Below are positions 16,444 to 24,506 of a DNA stretch of 64,000 nt, one piece after another (positions within the stretch are counted from its first letter, which is position 1; each line of letters begins with the position of its first letter). The position numbers and the translations under genes were made by a program. The notes beneath the pieces were generated by a model, which searched no databases, was not told the DNA's origin, and saw only the letters and a program-made list of their open reading frames with translations. The DNA comes from Hoeflea_A sp965228435. GTDB lineage: Bacteria > Pseudomonadota > Alphaproteobacteria > Rhizobiales > Rhizobiaceae. The stretch lies in assembly GCA_965228435.1 (NCBI GenBank), contig OZ245818.1:3906001-3970000 (forward strand). Reading direction: 5' to 3'.

Positions 16444-17259
16444 CTACGCCTTTTCGATTTGGCTTTTGAGGCGATCAAAGAGCGGCGAGCCGGGAACTCC
16501 GAATTCGCCGATGATCCGGAAATGATCCGCATCCGGGCTCTCGAACAGATCGAGCGGGTTGCCGGCCTGGCGGCAAAGTTGCGCGTAGTTGCGCGACTGG
16601 TCCTTGAAGGCCGCCGTTTCCGCGCCGCCGCAGCCGACCAGAACCGGAATGTCGGACGGCGGAAGATGCTGCTGCGGGCTCAGCGTGCGGGCAGACGCTT
16701 CATCGAGGCCGAGCCAACTGTTGGCTGTCGCCGACAGCAGCGGGTGCAAATCAAACAGCCCGCTGATCACGCAAAGCGAACGGATCCCTTGCGGTCGCTG
16801 GACATCATCCCAACCGGCTGCGGCCACCATTGCCGCCAGATGGCCTCCGGCCGAGTTGCCCGCTATGTGCAGGTTTGTCGGATCGATGCCGGTGGCATCG
16901 GCATTGGCGGAAAGCCAGGCAACGGCGGCGCGTGCATCGGCGACGCAATCGGCCAGGGCGTTGTCAGGGGTCAGGCGGTAATTGACCGGAACCCAGGAAA
17001 TGCCGAGCGTGTTCCAGTGCTTTGCCGGAAAGCGTCTGGAATCCTTAGAACCGGCCTTCCAGTAACCGCCGTGGAAGAACACGATTGTCGGTGCTTCGGG
17101 ACCGGCGGAAAACACATCGAGGCGCTGCCGGGCATGGGAGCCATAGGCAAAGTCGAGCCGCGCATTCGGCAACTTCGCCGCCTCTGTCGATCCTCGCTCG
17201 TAGGTGGCCTGAAGGGGTGCGGCTGCTGCTGCATCCAGGTCATAGCCGCTATCCGTCAT
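16444..17259 (-). CDS. Alpha/beta hydrolase, kynurenine-formamidase-like
   Basis: The 271-aa protein is a serine hydrolase of the carboxylesterase/kynurenine formamidase type. The oxyanion motif HGGYW is near residue 71, the nucleophile elbow is GNSAGGH, and the later DADHF supplies the catalytic His. ATG at 17259 is preferred; a GTG at 17271 would add four residues and overlap the GST gene slightly more. It is the last gene of a minus-strand operon containing the LigM-like demethylase, TRAP transporter and GST. Members hydrolyse esters or formamides, so it could release an acid or amine from the imported substrate; the actual bond cleaved is unknown. Confidence 0.82.
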   Translation of the reverse strand: MTDSGYDLDAAAAAPLQATYERGSTEAAKLPNARLDFAYGSHARQRLDVFSAGPEAPTIVFFHGGYWKAGSKDSRRFPAKHWNTLGISWVPVNYRLTPDNALADCVADARAAVAWLSANADATGIDPTNLHIAGNSAGGHLAAMVAAAGWDDVQRPQGIRSLCVISGLFDLHPLLSATANSWLGLDEASARTLSPQQHLPPSDIPVLVGCGGAETAAFKDQSRNYAQLCRQAGNPLDLFESPDADHFRIIGEFGVPGSPLFDRLKSQIEKA

Positions 17260-18073
17260 TTGTACGCGCACGCTCCACGATTGCCTGCATTTCCTGCGCC
17301 ACCTCGCGACCCCGTGTCGTCAGGGTTTCGATGCTCGAGGGGTAATAGACATCGAACACGGCCGCTGCACTGGGACGTGCCTTCAGCCGGTCATACCAGG
17401 CAGATACGTGAGGCCGGTCCCGCCACAGAAAATCGGTCTGCAGAAGGTCCAGACGGATCATGTAGGAGGTGAAGGATGTGTCCGAAATGGAATAGGTGTT
17501 GCCCGTCAGCCATTGCGTTTCAGAGAGCAGCCTTTCGAACTCCGCCAGCAGCCTGTCGAAGCTCATGATGGCATTGACGAAGACCGGCGAATGGATGCCC
17601 TTGAAGACGACGTCCTCCAGCCAGCGTCGGCTTTTGGGGTTCATGTTGCGGTCGATTGCCGCAATCAGCGTCTCGGGATCCAGCCCACCGGCTTCTTCGA
17701 TGAGCTTGTGGCGATAGGCGATGGCGTAGGTCAGGACCGAAGCGGCGTAGTGGATGTTGGCTTCGCCGAAATCCAACCGCCCCATCAGGAGGCGGGCCAG
17801 CGCATTGTAGTAGGGATCGGCCGGCCGCAGCGGGTGCTCCGGAAAAGCATCCTCCAGATATTCCATGATCACCGTCGATTCGATGATCGCGCGGCCGTCG
17901 TGGACCAGCGTCGGCACCACCGCGTTCGGGTTCATCGCCAGGTATTCGGGAGTGAACTGATCTCCGTTCAGCGCCATCATCCGGCTTTCCCAGTCCAGCT
18001 GCTTTTCGGCAAGCGCCACCCGCACCTTGGCGGCGCAGACTGAGGAATTGTTGTGATAGAGCACGAGTGTCAA
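17249..18073 (-). CDS. Glutathione S-transferase family protein (LigF-like N-domain)
   Basis: The 274-aa protein has the thioredoxin-like GST domain at its start (LYHNNSSVCAAKVRVALAEKQL) with the cis-proline region NAVVPTLVHDG and the glutathione-binding IIESTVIMEYLEDAFPE. An all-helical C-domain follows. The ESTVIxEYLEDxFPE...LRPADP stretch resembles that of beta-etherase-type GSTs such as LigF of sphingomonads, which cleave lignin ether bonds. It is longer than most GSTs. It starts four bases before the stop of the TRAP large permease gene and is thus in the same operon. Etherase, isomerase or dehalogenase activity are all compatible; LigF likeness is my recollection and not an alignment score. 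Confidence 0.82.
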   Translation of the reverse strand: MTLVLYHNNSSVCAAKVRVALAEKQLDWESRMMALNGDQFTPEYLAMNPNAVVPTLVHDGRAIIESTVIMEYLEDAFPEHPLRPADPYYNALARLLMGRLDFGEANIHYAASVLTYAIAYRHKLIEEAGGLDPETLIAAIDRNMNPKSRRWLEDVVFKGIHSPVFVNAIMSFDRLLAEFERLLSETQWLTGNTYSISDTSFTSYMIRLDLLQTDFLWRDRPHVSAWYDRLKARPSAAAVFDVYYPSSIETLTTRGREVAQEMQAIVERARTNDG

Positions 18074-18076
18074 CGA

Positions 18077-19393
18077 TCAGTTCTCCATGAGTGAGGGCAA
18101 GTACAGCGCCACCTGCGGCCACAGGACCAGCATGACGAAGAGAAGCAGGCCGCAACCGAGATAGGGCAGGCCGGCCTTGGCGACTTCCGCCATGGTCGTG
18201 CCCTTTGGTGCAACGCCCAGCATGACGAAGAGGTTGAGCCCGAAGGGCGGCGTCACCCCGCTCATCTCAAGCGCCAGCAGCATGACGATGCCGAACCAGA
18301 CGAGATCGAAGCCCTGTGCCGCCGCGATCGGAAAAAAGATCGGAATGGTCAGCATCATGATCGACGCCTGGTCCATGAACATGCCCATGAAGAGCAGGAT
18401 CGCGAACATCACCACGATCACCATGATGGGTGAGAATTCCAGGCCCGAGACCGCCCGGATCATACCCGACGTGGCGCCGGAGAAGGCCAGCACCTGGGAG
18501 AATGTGGAGGAGGCCACAACGATCAGCAGGATCATGGTGGTCACACGGACGGTGCCCTGGAGGGATTTGAAGATCGCCTGGAACGTCAGCCCGCCAAAGA
18601 AATAGGCGACGATCAGGACACCCAGAACTCCGAATGCGGCCGATTCCGTTGGTGTGGCAATGCCCAGCAGAATGAGACCGATGACCATGAAGATGATGAT
18701 CGACAGCGGCAGGATGTGGGTGACCAGAACACGCAGTCGGGTGCGCAAATCGTGGTCGACCGGATCGTCATCGGGAACGCTGTCGGGGTTGATCCTGATC
18801 TTGATGAAGATCAGCAGCAGGTAGAGCACCGCCAGAAGCAGTCCAGGCAGCACACCGGCGATTAGCAACCGACCGATATCGATCTTGGCCAGGCTGCCGA
18901 GAAGCACGCCCAGTCCGGAAGGCGGAATCAGGATCGCCAGCCCGCCGACACCGAGGATCGGCCCCATGGACATGTGCTTCTTGTAGCCGCGCCGGGTCAT
19001 CTCGGGCACCAGAAGCGAACCGAGCATGGCGGTATTGCCCATGCTGGTGCCGGTCAAGGCGGCGAAGGTGGTGCCGCCGAATACCGTGACATAGGACAGC
19101 CTGCCGCGCATGCGTCCGATGAGCATGTCGACGGCGTCGAACACCTTTTGCGCGACCCCGGCGTTGAAGAACAGTTCTCCCATCAGGAGGAAGAGCGGGA
19201 TCGGAAGAAAGACAAAATGGGTGACGGCGACGCTGGCATTGGCCACCACCTGAGACAGGCCAGCAGTGCCGGCAAGCCAGTACATGCCGGCAAAACTGAC
19301 CGCCAGAAAGGCGAATGCGACAGGCATCGACAGAAACATCAAGAGCAGGATCGCGCCCAGCGCGAAGCCACCGGAGATGTACCATTCAGGCAT
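18077..19393 (-). CDS. dctM: TRAP transporter large permease (DctM)
   Basis: This 438-aa protein with about twelve hydrophobic segments is the main translocation subunit of a sodium-coupled TRAP importer. The family features are FLSMPVAFAFLAVSFAGMYWL at the start, the GTSMGNTAMLGSLLVPEMTRRGY segment, GLAILIPPSGLGVLLG, and the C-terminal ALEMSGVTPPFGLNLFVMLGV. It follows the small permease by 27 bp. It works with the DctQ and DctP proteins encoded directly upstream. The ligand class is usually an organic acid; here probably the substrate of the co-encoded demethylase and hydrolase. Confidence 0.93.
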   Translation of the reverse strand: MPEWYISGGFALGAILLLMFLSMPVAFAFLAVSFAGMYWLAGTAGLSQVVANASVAVTHFVFLPIPLFLLMGELFFNAGVAQKVFDAVDMLIGRMRGRLSYVTVFGGTTFAALTGTSMGNTAMLGSLLVPEMTRRGYKKHMSMGPILGVGGLAILIPPSGLGVLLGSLAKIDIGRLLIAGVLPGLLLAVLYLLLIFIKIRINPDSVPDDDPVDHDLRTRLRVLVTHILPLSIIIFMVIGLILLGIATPTESAAFGVLGVLIVAYFFGGLTFQAIFKSLQGTVRVTTMILLIVVASSTFSQVLAFSGATSGMIRAVSGLEFSPIMVIVVMFAILLFMGMFMDQASIMMLTIPIFFPIAAAQGFDLVWFGIVMLLALEMSGVTPPFGLNLFVMLGVAPKGTTMAEVAKAGLPYLGCGLLLFVMLVLWPQVALYLPSLMEN

Positions 19394-19420
19394 GACCGCC
19401 TCCGGTTTCGGCGCTCGCCA

Positions 19421-19945
19421 TCAGATCTCACCCTCGAGCGGATTGTCGCCGCCACCGTCGGGCGCCTCGAGCGTTTCGCCGACAATGAGCATGCGGAGGA
19501 ACTCGATGGCGCAGAGTGCGAAGCCAACCGTCAACGGAACGAAGAGCAGGGATCTCGGGATTTCGATCGAGCGAATATCCATCGCACCCTTGATCCAGAA
19601 ATCGACGGCGAAGCGAGCGCTCAGATAGGTCACCAGCACGCACAGGGCGATACAAAAGACGATGAGCAGCCGTTCGATGGTTCGTCGCGTTGCGGTCGGC
19701 AGATAGGTCATGAAACTGTCGATGCGCACGTGACCGCGCTGGCGCACCAGCCAGGGTGCCGCGAGCATGGTCATGTAGATCAGCGCGTATTCGGATACGG
19801 CGCTGGAAAACACCGGCGGGCGCAGGCCCGCCGTGCGCATGCTGACATCGACAACGATGATGACGAAGACGGCGGCGATCATGATGCTCGCCGCCAGGGC
19901 GAGCATCACAATCAGGCGGTCATAGGCTCTGATGAGCAGCGCCAT
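19421..19945 (-). CDS. dctQ: TRAP transporter small permease (DctQ)
   Basis: The 174-aa protein has four membrane helices and the DctQ-type segment EYALIYMTMLAAPWLVRQRGHVRID between helices two and three. It associates with the large permease. ATG at 19945 follows the binding-protein gene by six bases, so the genes are tightly coupled. A short acidic C-terminal tail (EAPDGGGDNPLEGEI) is unremarkable. Confidence 0.92.
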   Translation of the reverse strand: MALLIRAYDRLIVMLALAASIMIAAVFVIIVVDVSMRTAGLRPPVFSSAVSEYALIYMTMLAAPWLVRQRGHVRIDSFMTYLPTATRRTIERLLIVFCIALCVLVTYLSARFAVDFWIKGAMDIRSIEIPRSLLFVPLTVGFALCAIEFLRMLIVGETLEAPDGGGDNPLEGEI

Positions 19946-19951
19946 TGCCCG

Positions 19952-20953
19952 TTACTTCGTCGGTGGCATCGCCGCCCGAAGCGCATCATAGCTATCCGGC
20001 GCCTTGGCCTTTACCTGGTCCCAGTGGACCGATTTGGCATGGTCGACATAGGCGGCTTCCGCTTCCGGGCTCAGTTTGAAGGACTTCACACCAGAGGCTT
20101 CGACCTTCTTGCGCTCCTCATCGGCAAGGCCGCTATAGTATTCGTGAGCGACGGGTTCGTATGCCTTCACGGCGTCGCTCAACGCAGCGCGCTGGGCGTC
20201 GGTCAACGATTCCCATTTGTCCTTGTTGATCCAAAGCAGATTGTCGAACTGCCAGACCGGCGGGTCGATGCGATAGCCGATGAACTTCTCGAATCCGTAA
20301 TCCGTGATGCCGAGACCCGGCCAGGCGGCACCGTCTACAACCCCGCGCTCCAGCGAATTGTAGATGTCGGGTGCCGGTACGGTCACCGTCGTGGCGCCGT
20401 AGTTCCCGAGCCAGGCATTATAGAAGCCGGACGAACGGATCTTGACGTTGTCGAGCATCGGCAGGCCCTTGTCGTCCAACTGCGGTTCGTCGCGCAGCCA
20501 GATGTGATAGCCGACACCCGCAGCGACCCAGCCGAGCACATGGGCATTGGCCTTTTCGCTGTAGATCTTGTCGAGAAGTTCCGTGGCTCCGGTCTCGCGC
20601 GCCTCCATGGGCGTGATCGACGTGCCGTAGATGGCATAGGATTCCGGCACCGTGCCGACGTAATAGCCAGCGGCGCCGAATAACATGTCGAAGACGCCGT
20701 TGGTCAGACCGGTGAGCTGCTCGGTCGCGGGCGTCACCTCGGGACCGCCGACATAGGAGATCTGGATGTCAGCGGCCTTGGCCGCGTCGCTGGCGTTGAA
20801 ATCCTCAACGAATTTCAGCGTGCGTGCGACCGAATAGGACCCAGTGTCCCAGTTGGTGACCAGCCGCAGTGTCTCGGCGCTGCTGGTGCCGACAGTCAGT
20901 GCAAGCGCCGCCGCAATCGTCATGGTTGATGCAAGTCTGTTTAATCCGGACAT
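19952..20953 (-). CDS. dctP: TRAP transporter solute-binding protein (DctP/TAXI-like)
   Basis: The 333-aa periplasmic receptor has a signal peptide (residues 1 to about 26, ending VGTSSA) and the DctP fold. The ligand-carboxylate arginine region is likely VKIRSSGFYNAWLGNYGATTVTVP around residue 165, followed by the ERGVVDGAAWPGLGITDYGF segment in which family members contact the ligand. ATG at 20953 is preferred because AGGAGG lies immediately upstream; a longer start adds seven residues. It lies 95 bp after the LigM-like gene on the same strand and heads the transporter part of the operon. Confidence 0.9.
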   Translation of the reverse strand: MSGLNRLASTMTIAAALALTVGTSSAETLRLVTNWDTGSYSVARTLKFVEDFNASDAAKAADIQISYVGGPEVTPATEQLTGLTNGVFDMLFGAAGYYVGTVPESYAIYGTSITPMEARETGATELLDKIYSEKANAHVLGWVAAGVGYHIWLRDEPQLDDKGLPMLDNVKIRSSGFYNAWLGNYGATTVTVPAPDIYNSLERGVVDGAAWPGLGITDYGFEKFIGYRIDPPVWQFDNLLWINKDKWESLTDAQRAALSDAVKAYEPVAHEYYSGLADEERKKVEASGVKSFKLSPEAEAAYVDHAKSVHWDQVKAKAPDSYDALRAAMPPTK

Positions 20954-21048
20954 TTCATCCTCCTTCGTGGGCATCGGCGTGATGCGTGTTCGCCGTCATT
21001 CGGTGAGTGAGCAATCCCGACCGACGGCCAGCCGGGTCGTCAAGGCAG

Positions 21049-22404
21049 CTATCGTTTGTAGACTTCGCGAGCCGTCACGGAGATTGGACAGGGCTCGACC
21101 GTGCAGGCGATCTCGGTCTGGACATGGCGTTCGACCGAAGGCTTGGCTGTGCCGCCGTCGGGCTCACCCCAGGTCAGCGAAACCTCGGTTCCAGGTTCTG
21201 CCGCCGACTCGTCCAGCAGTGCCAGCGAGATCCATCCGCGCACATTCGACGTGTAGACCGGGTAGTGGGACAGGCCGACGGCTTGGCCGTTGCGGCTGAC
21301 CAGGTCGTAGGGGCAGGTGGCGTAGTGCGATGCCGGCATATCGAGGAACTTGAACCGGTCGCCCTCGTTGAACATGGAGGCGAACACCCGAACAACGTCG
21401 TCCTTGTTCCAGCGCAAAGTGCGCTTGTGCCGATGCGGCTTGTCGCGCATGGCAGTCAAGGCTTCCTTCCCGACGAAATCGTGGTCGAACTTGACGATGT
21501 GACCGTAGCCGAGGTCGTAAGGGCTGAGATAATAGTCCTCGACATTGTCGCTGATCATCGACCCACCGAGCGACAGATTGGCCATGAAGCTATCGGCGCC
21601 GAGCCACTCGCGGAAGGACTTCATGCGCTCTCCCGTGTAGACCGCCGGCAGCGGCGAGGGGAACCAGCCACTTTCGTGGGCGACAGTGGAATAGGTTTTT
21701 GAGCCGGCAGCAAGCAGACCCATGTCTGCGCCCGCTTCCATGATGGCGTCGCGGATCCGGTCGTAGTCGTCGAAGGGGCCGAACAGCTCCAGTCCGACCG
21801 CTCCGGCCATGCCGTGGCGCAGCGCCCTGACAGTCCGACCTGCGATGGTGACTGTGCCCATGCCGAAGAATTTGAAGCCGTCGAGCGGGCCGCCATTGAG
21901 CTTTTCGAGAATGGCGTTGGCGTTCGGACCCTGTACCTCGAACCGGTAGCCGAGACGCCGGCCCTTGTTGTCGAGCGCCCGATCGTCAGTGGTCGCTTCA
22001 ACGTCGTAATTGCCGGTTTCGATGTTGAACTGGACCCAATCGCGGTTGATCGGCTTGTTGACGATGTTCACCTTGTCGTCTTCCAGGATGAACATGATCG
22101 CGTCGCCGATCACGTAGCCGTCGTGATTGCAGAACACGACCTGCTTGGCGATATCCTTGCGGAAATTGCTCATGGAATTGACGGCGAGGTCTTCCACGAG
22201 CCGTTTCACGTCAGGCCCTTCGATATAGTGGTCGGTCATGTGGAAAGACTGGTCAAACAGGACAGCGCCGTTGCGCCAGGCTTCCTGTTCGTCGCGCCAG
22301 TTGGAGAATTCGGCCTTGATTGGGAACTGGTAGGGCCCGATCGGGGCATTGCGGAGCATGTCGACCGGGTTGCCCGCCGCCTGGATTTTGTCTTCGAGGT
22401 TCAT
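21049..22404 (-). CDS. LigM-like tetrahydrofolate-dependent O-demethylase (GcvT family)
   Basis: The 451-aa protein belongs to the aminomethyltransferase/GcvT fold. Its opening (EMLRNAPIGPYQFP-like, here DMLRNAPIGPYQFPIKAEFSN) and the segments EAWRNGAVLFDQSFHM, LRHGMAGAVGLELFGP, ESGWFPSPLPAVYTG and VTAREVYKR closely follow the LigM vanillate/3-O-methylgallate demethylase family as I remember it. LigM moves a methyl group to tetrahydrofolate. ATG at 22404 is preferred over GTG at 22425 since AAAGGGG lies ahead of it and the homologue begins there. It heads the minus-strand operon and diverges from ridA across a gap holding operator site B. The methyl donor could be an O-methyl aromatic, dimethylsulfonio or N-methyl compound. 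Confidence 0.87.
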   Translation of the reverse strand: MNLEDKIQAAGNPVDMLRNAPIGPYQFPIKAEFSNWRDEQEAWRNGAVLFDQSFHMTDHYIEGPDVKRLVEDLAVNSMSNFRKDIAKQVVFCNHDGYVIGDAIMFILEDDKVNIVNKPINRDWVQFNIETGNYDVEATTDDRALDNKGRRLGYRFEVQGPNANAILEKLNGGPLDGFKFFGMGTVTIAGRTVRALRHGMAGAVGLELFGPFDDYDRIRDAIMEAGADMGLLAAGSKTYSTVAHESGWFPSPLPAVYTGERMKSFREWLGADSFMANLSLGGSMISDNVEDYYLSPYDLGYGHIVKFDHDFVGKEALTAMRDKPHRHKRTLRWNKDDVVRVFASMFNEGDRFKFLDMPASHYATCPYDLVSRNGQAVGLSHYPVYTSNVRGWISLALLDESAAEPGTEVSLTWGEPDGGTAKPSVERHVQTEIACTVEPCPISVTAREVYKR

Positions 22405-22459
22405 GGCCAATCGCCCCTTTCTCACCGCCTGAGAGTGATTTTCAAATTACCTTCTTTAC

Positions 22460-22477
22460 TAGTGGGCAGAAAATGGG
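22460..22477 (+). promoter_or_regulatory. Tandem TAGTGGG operator, site B (divergent promoter region)
   Basis: TAGTGGG at 22460-22466 is followed 11 bp later by AAATGGG (22471-22477), flanked as at site A (ACTAGTGGGCA and GGGCAG). This is the weakest of the four repeats, with two changes in its second half. It lies in the 127-bp gap between the LigM-like gene and ridA, so a bound regulator could affect both arms. I see no good -35 for the plus strand at the expected distance. Confidence 0.55.
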
Positions 22478-22531
22478 CAGATTGACAAGAGTTTTTTTCA
22501 GATCGCTTGTCGGAAGCGAGGGAGAACACCC

Positions 22532-23008
22532 GTGGGACGTGTGGAGTCGAAATTGAAAGAAATGGGCATCGCGTTGCCTGAACCGCTGGTTCTGCCCAGT
22601 CCGAACCGCACATCAGCAGTTCTGGTCGGCACCATGCTTTATGTGTCGGGCCATGGGGCAGCGCTGCTCGAGGACGAGACGGTCGAGCGGCGCGGCAAGG
22701 TCGATCTGGACATCACCGAAGAGCAGGGCTACGCCACAGCGCGCGCGGTTGCGATCAAGATGATCGCCACGGTCAAGCACCATATCGGCGACCTGGACCG
22801 GGTCGAGCGGGTGGTCAAAATTCTCGGCATGATCAACGCCCATCCGGATTTCGAGCGCCAGAACCGTGTTCTCAACGGCGCCAGCGATCTGTTTTTCGAG
22901 GTTTTCGGTCCGGAGGTCGGCTGTCATGCGCGATCCTCGGTCGGAGTGGACGGACTGGTCGACCGGCAGCCTGTTGAAATCGAGGGCACCTTTCTCATCC
23001 GCGAGTGA
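22532..23008 (+). CDS. RidA/YjgF family protein
   Basis: This 158-aa protein is a member of the longer branch of the RidA (YjgF/UK114) superfamily, which hydrolyses reactive enamine/imine intermediates. The conserved arginine region reads GCHARSSVGVDGLVDRQPVEIEG near residues 130-152, with the earlier GxxLYVSGHGA opening strand. The GTG start at 22532 has GAGGGAG upstream. It is the first gene of the plus-strand arm, followed by the HTH/methyltransferase-like gene. In pathways such as pyrimidine breakdown (Rut), a RidA protein assists an isochorismatase-like amidohydrolase; one of those is encoded 9 kb downstream here. Confidence 0.88.
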   Translation: MGRVESKLKEMGIALPEPLVLPSPNRTSAVLVGTMLYVSGHGAALLEDETVERRGKVDLDITEEQGYATARAVAIKMIATVKHHIGDLDRVERVVKILGMINAHPDFERQNRVLNGASDLFFEVFGPEVGCHARSSVGVDGLVDRQPVEIEGTFLIRE

Positions 23009-23072
23009 GAACGTTGACATCCGGAAACCTGCGGCGGAAAACCCGCGAAACGGTTTCCAGGGAGACAGTCGA

Positions 23073-24497
23073 GTGATCGCACCCATCACAAAACAGGACA
23101 CCAAGGGCCTCGTCGAGACCATTCATGCGTTTTGCGACAAGCACGGCATTGCCGTGTCGACCTTCGGCCGGCTTGCCGTCAATGACGGCAAGTTCGTTCG
23201 GCGCATCAGCGGCGGCAGTTGGATCGAACGCGAAACCTTCGACCGGGTGCAGGATTTTATGCACAGGGCGGAGCGCGGGGAAGTCGCCCTGCGCGGCCGG
23301 CCGCGGCGCAAGAAGGAAGAATCCAACTCCTACACGATGTCGGAACTGGTCAATCAACAGACCTCCATCCGCACACCCGGCAGTTTCGATCTGCATGAAC
23401 AGCGCTATCGCTTTCACATGTTTGCGGCGACCACGAATGTTTCCTGGGTCCAGGCCGACATCATGACTGATGACATCATGAAGCTGCCGGTGAAGCCCGA
23501 GGGTATCCGGATCTTCTATGCGCCGATGGACAGCGGCATTACGCTTACCCGGGTTCTGCGCGCCCTGCATGCGAAGTATCCCGACATGCCCATCCAGGTG
23601 GTCATCAAGGGCTGGGGTCTGGAAGACCTTCGCAACACGATGGGCCGCATGGTCGACCGGCTGTCGGAGCATCCGAAGACCGTGCTGGTGCTGACCAATC
23701 TCTATACCCGCGAAGCGGTGCATCTGAAGAAGAGTGCCCAGGAGGGCCCGGGGGAACTCGTCTGGCGCGACGTCGAACTGCGCGGCGAGTACAGCTACGA
23801 TTATCAGCAACAGGTCGCCGAATTGTTTGGGGACCTGGCCCAGGAATGGACGGTGTTCCGCGGCGAGGATGATTTTCCGGTCTATTCCAAGCCGAGCGTG
23901 GTGACGATCTGCCGGGAAGACATGCGCCAGGAACTAGGCGACCTGGTTCCGCAGGAAAATGGTGCCGATCTGGAATTCGACTACTGCTTTCTGAACCATC
24001 CCTACCTGCACAGCCACACGATGAAGTTCAGGGTCGACTACATCCTGGCACCCGTCATCCGGCATCTGGCGCCGGGCGGCCAGATGAAGGTCGTGCAGTC
24101 GCTCGGGGAAGACCCTGCTCATGAAATCGTCAGGCGGGTGTGGCCGGATCAACCGCTGCGCTGCGTGTCGCGGCATGACATCATTTCGGCTCTGCGCAAG
24201 TCAATGCGCGACGAACTCAAGGACATGACGTTCAGCGGACTGACGGATGCTCGGTCCCTGTTTCGCTTCGACATGCACACCATGCCGACACTGGGCAAGG
24301 ATGAGCGCAATCTGTCTCCGCAGGGGGCCTGGAGCAATGCGGTCTACTTCGCGCAGATCAAGGAGGAGTTGGCCCAGGAGGCAATGGCCCAGGGCTCGCG
24401 CCATATGGATATCACCGCTGACGTCCTGCGCGAGCATGGCGGACTGTGGTTCGTCAACGAGACGTTTTCAATCACCCGCAAGATGCAAGACGAGTAA
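23073..24497 (+). CDS. HTH/AT-hook protein with methyltransferase-like C-domain
   Basis: The 474-aa protein has an unusual architecture. Residues about 8-60 (HAFCDKHGIAVSTFGRLAVN ... RETFDRVQDFM) resemble an N-terminal helix-turn-helix common in alphaproteobacteria. It is followed by RGRPRRKK, which contains the RGRP core of an AT-hook. The rest looks like a Rossmann-type methyltransferase fold: FYAPMDSGITLTRVLRAL, PIQVVIKGWG, TVLVLTNLY and FDYCFLNHPYLHSHTMKF, then LAPGGQMKVVQSLG. The usual glycine-rich SAM motif is not obvious, so the domain may be a sensor and not an enzyme. The start is GTG at 23073 with AGGGAGA. It sits in the plus-strand operon and is the only DNA-binding-like protein in the island, making it a candidate regulator of the TAGTGGG sites. 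Confidence 0.6.
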   Translation: MIAPITKQDTKGLVETIHAFCDKHGIAVSTFGRLAVNDGKFVRRISGGSWIERETFDRVQDFMHRAERGEVALRGRPRRKKEESNSYTMSELVNQQTSIRTPGSFDLHEQRYRFHMFAATTNVSWVQADIMTDDIMKLPVKPEGIRIFYAPMDSGITLTRVLRALHAKYPDMPIQVVIKGWGLEDLRNTMGRMVDRLSEHPKTVLVLTNLYTREAVHLKKSAQEGPGELVWRDVELRGEYSYDYQQQVAELFGDLAQEWTVFRGEDDFPVYSKPSVVTICREDMRQELGDLVPQENGADLEFDYCFLNHPYLHSHTMKFRVDYILAPVIRHLAPGGQMKVVQSLGEDPAHEIVRRVWPDQPLRCVSRHDIISALRKSMRDELKDMTFSGLTDARSLFRFDMHTMPTLGKDERNLSPQGAWSNAVYFAQIKEELAQEAMAQGSRHMDITADVLREHGGLWFVNETFSITRKMQDE

Positions 24498-24506
24498 CGC
24501 CTATTG

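Noticed and set aside
18974..20683. 569-aa plus-strand open frame
   Set aside because: It is antisense to the three TRAP transporter genes and has low-complexity, His/Asp/Arg-rich composition typical of shadow frames.
20960..20975. Single GTGGGCA near the TRAP binding-protein start, resembling half of the tandem operator
   Set aside because: There is only one unit and no second copy 11 bp away, so it is not counted as an operator site.
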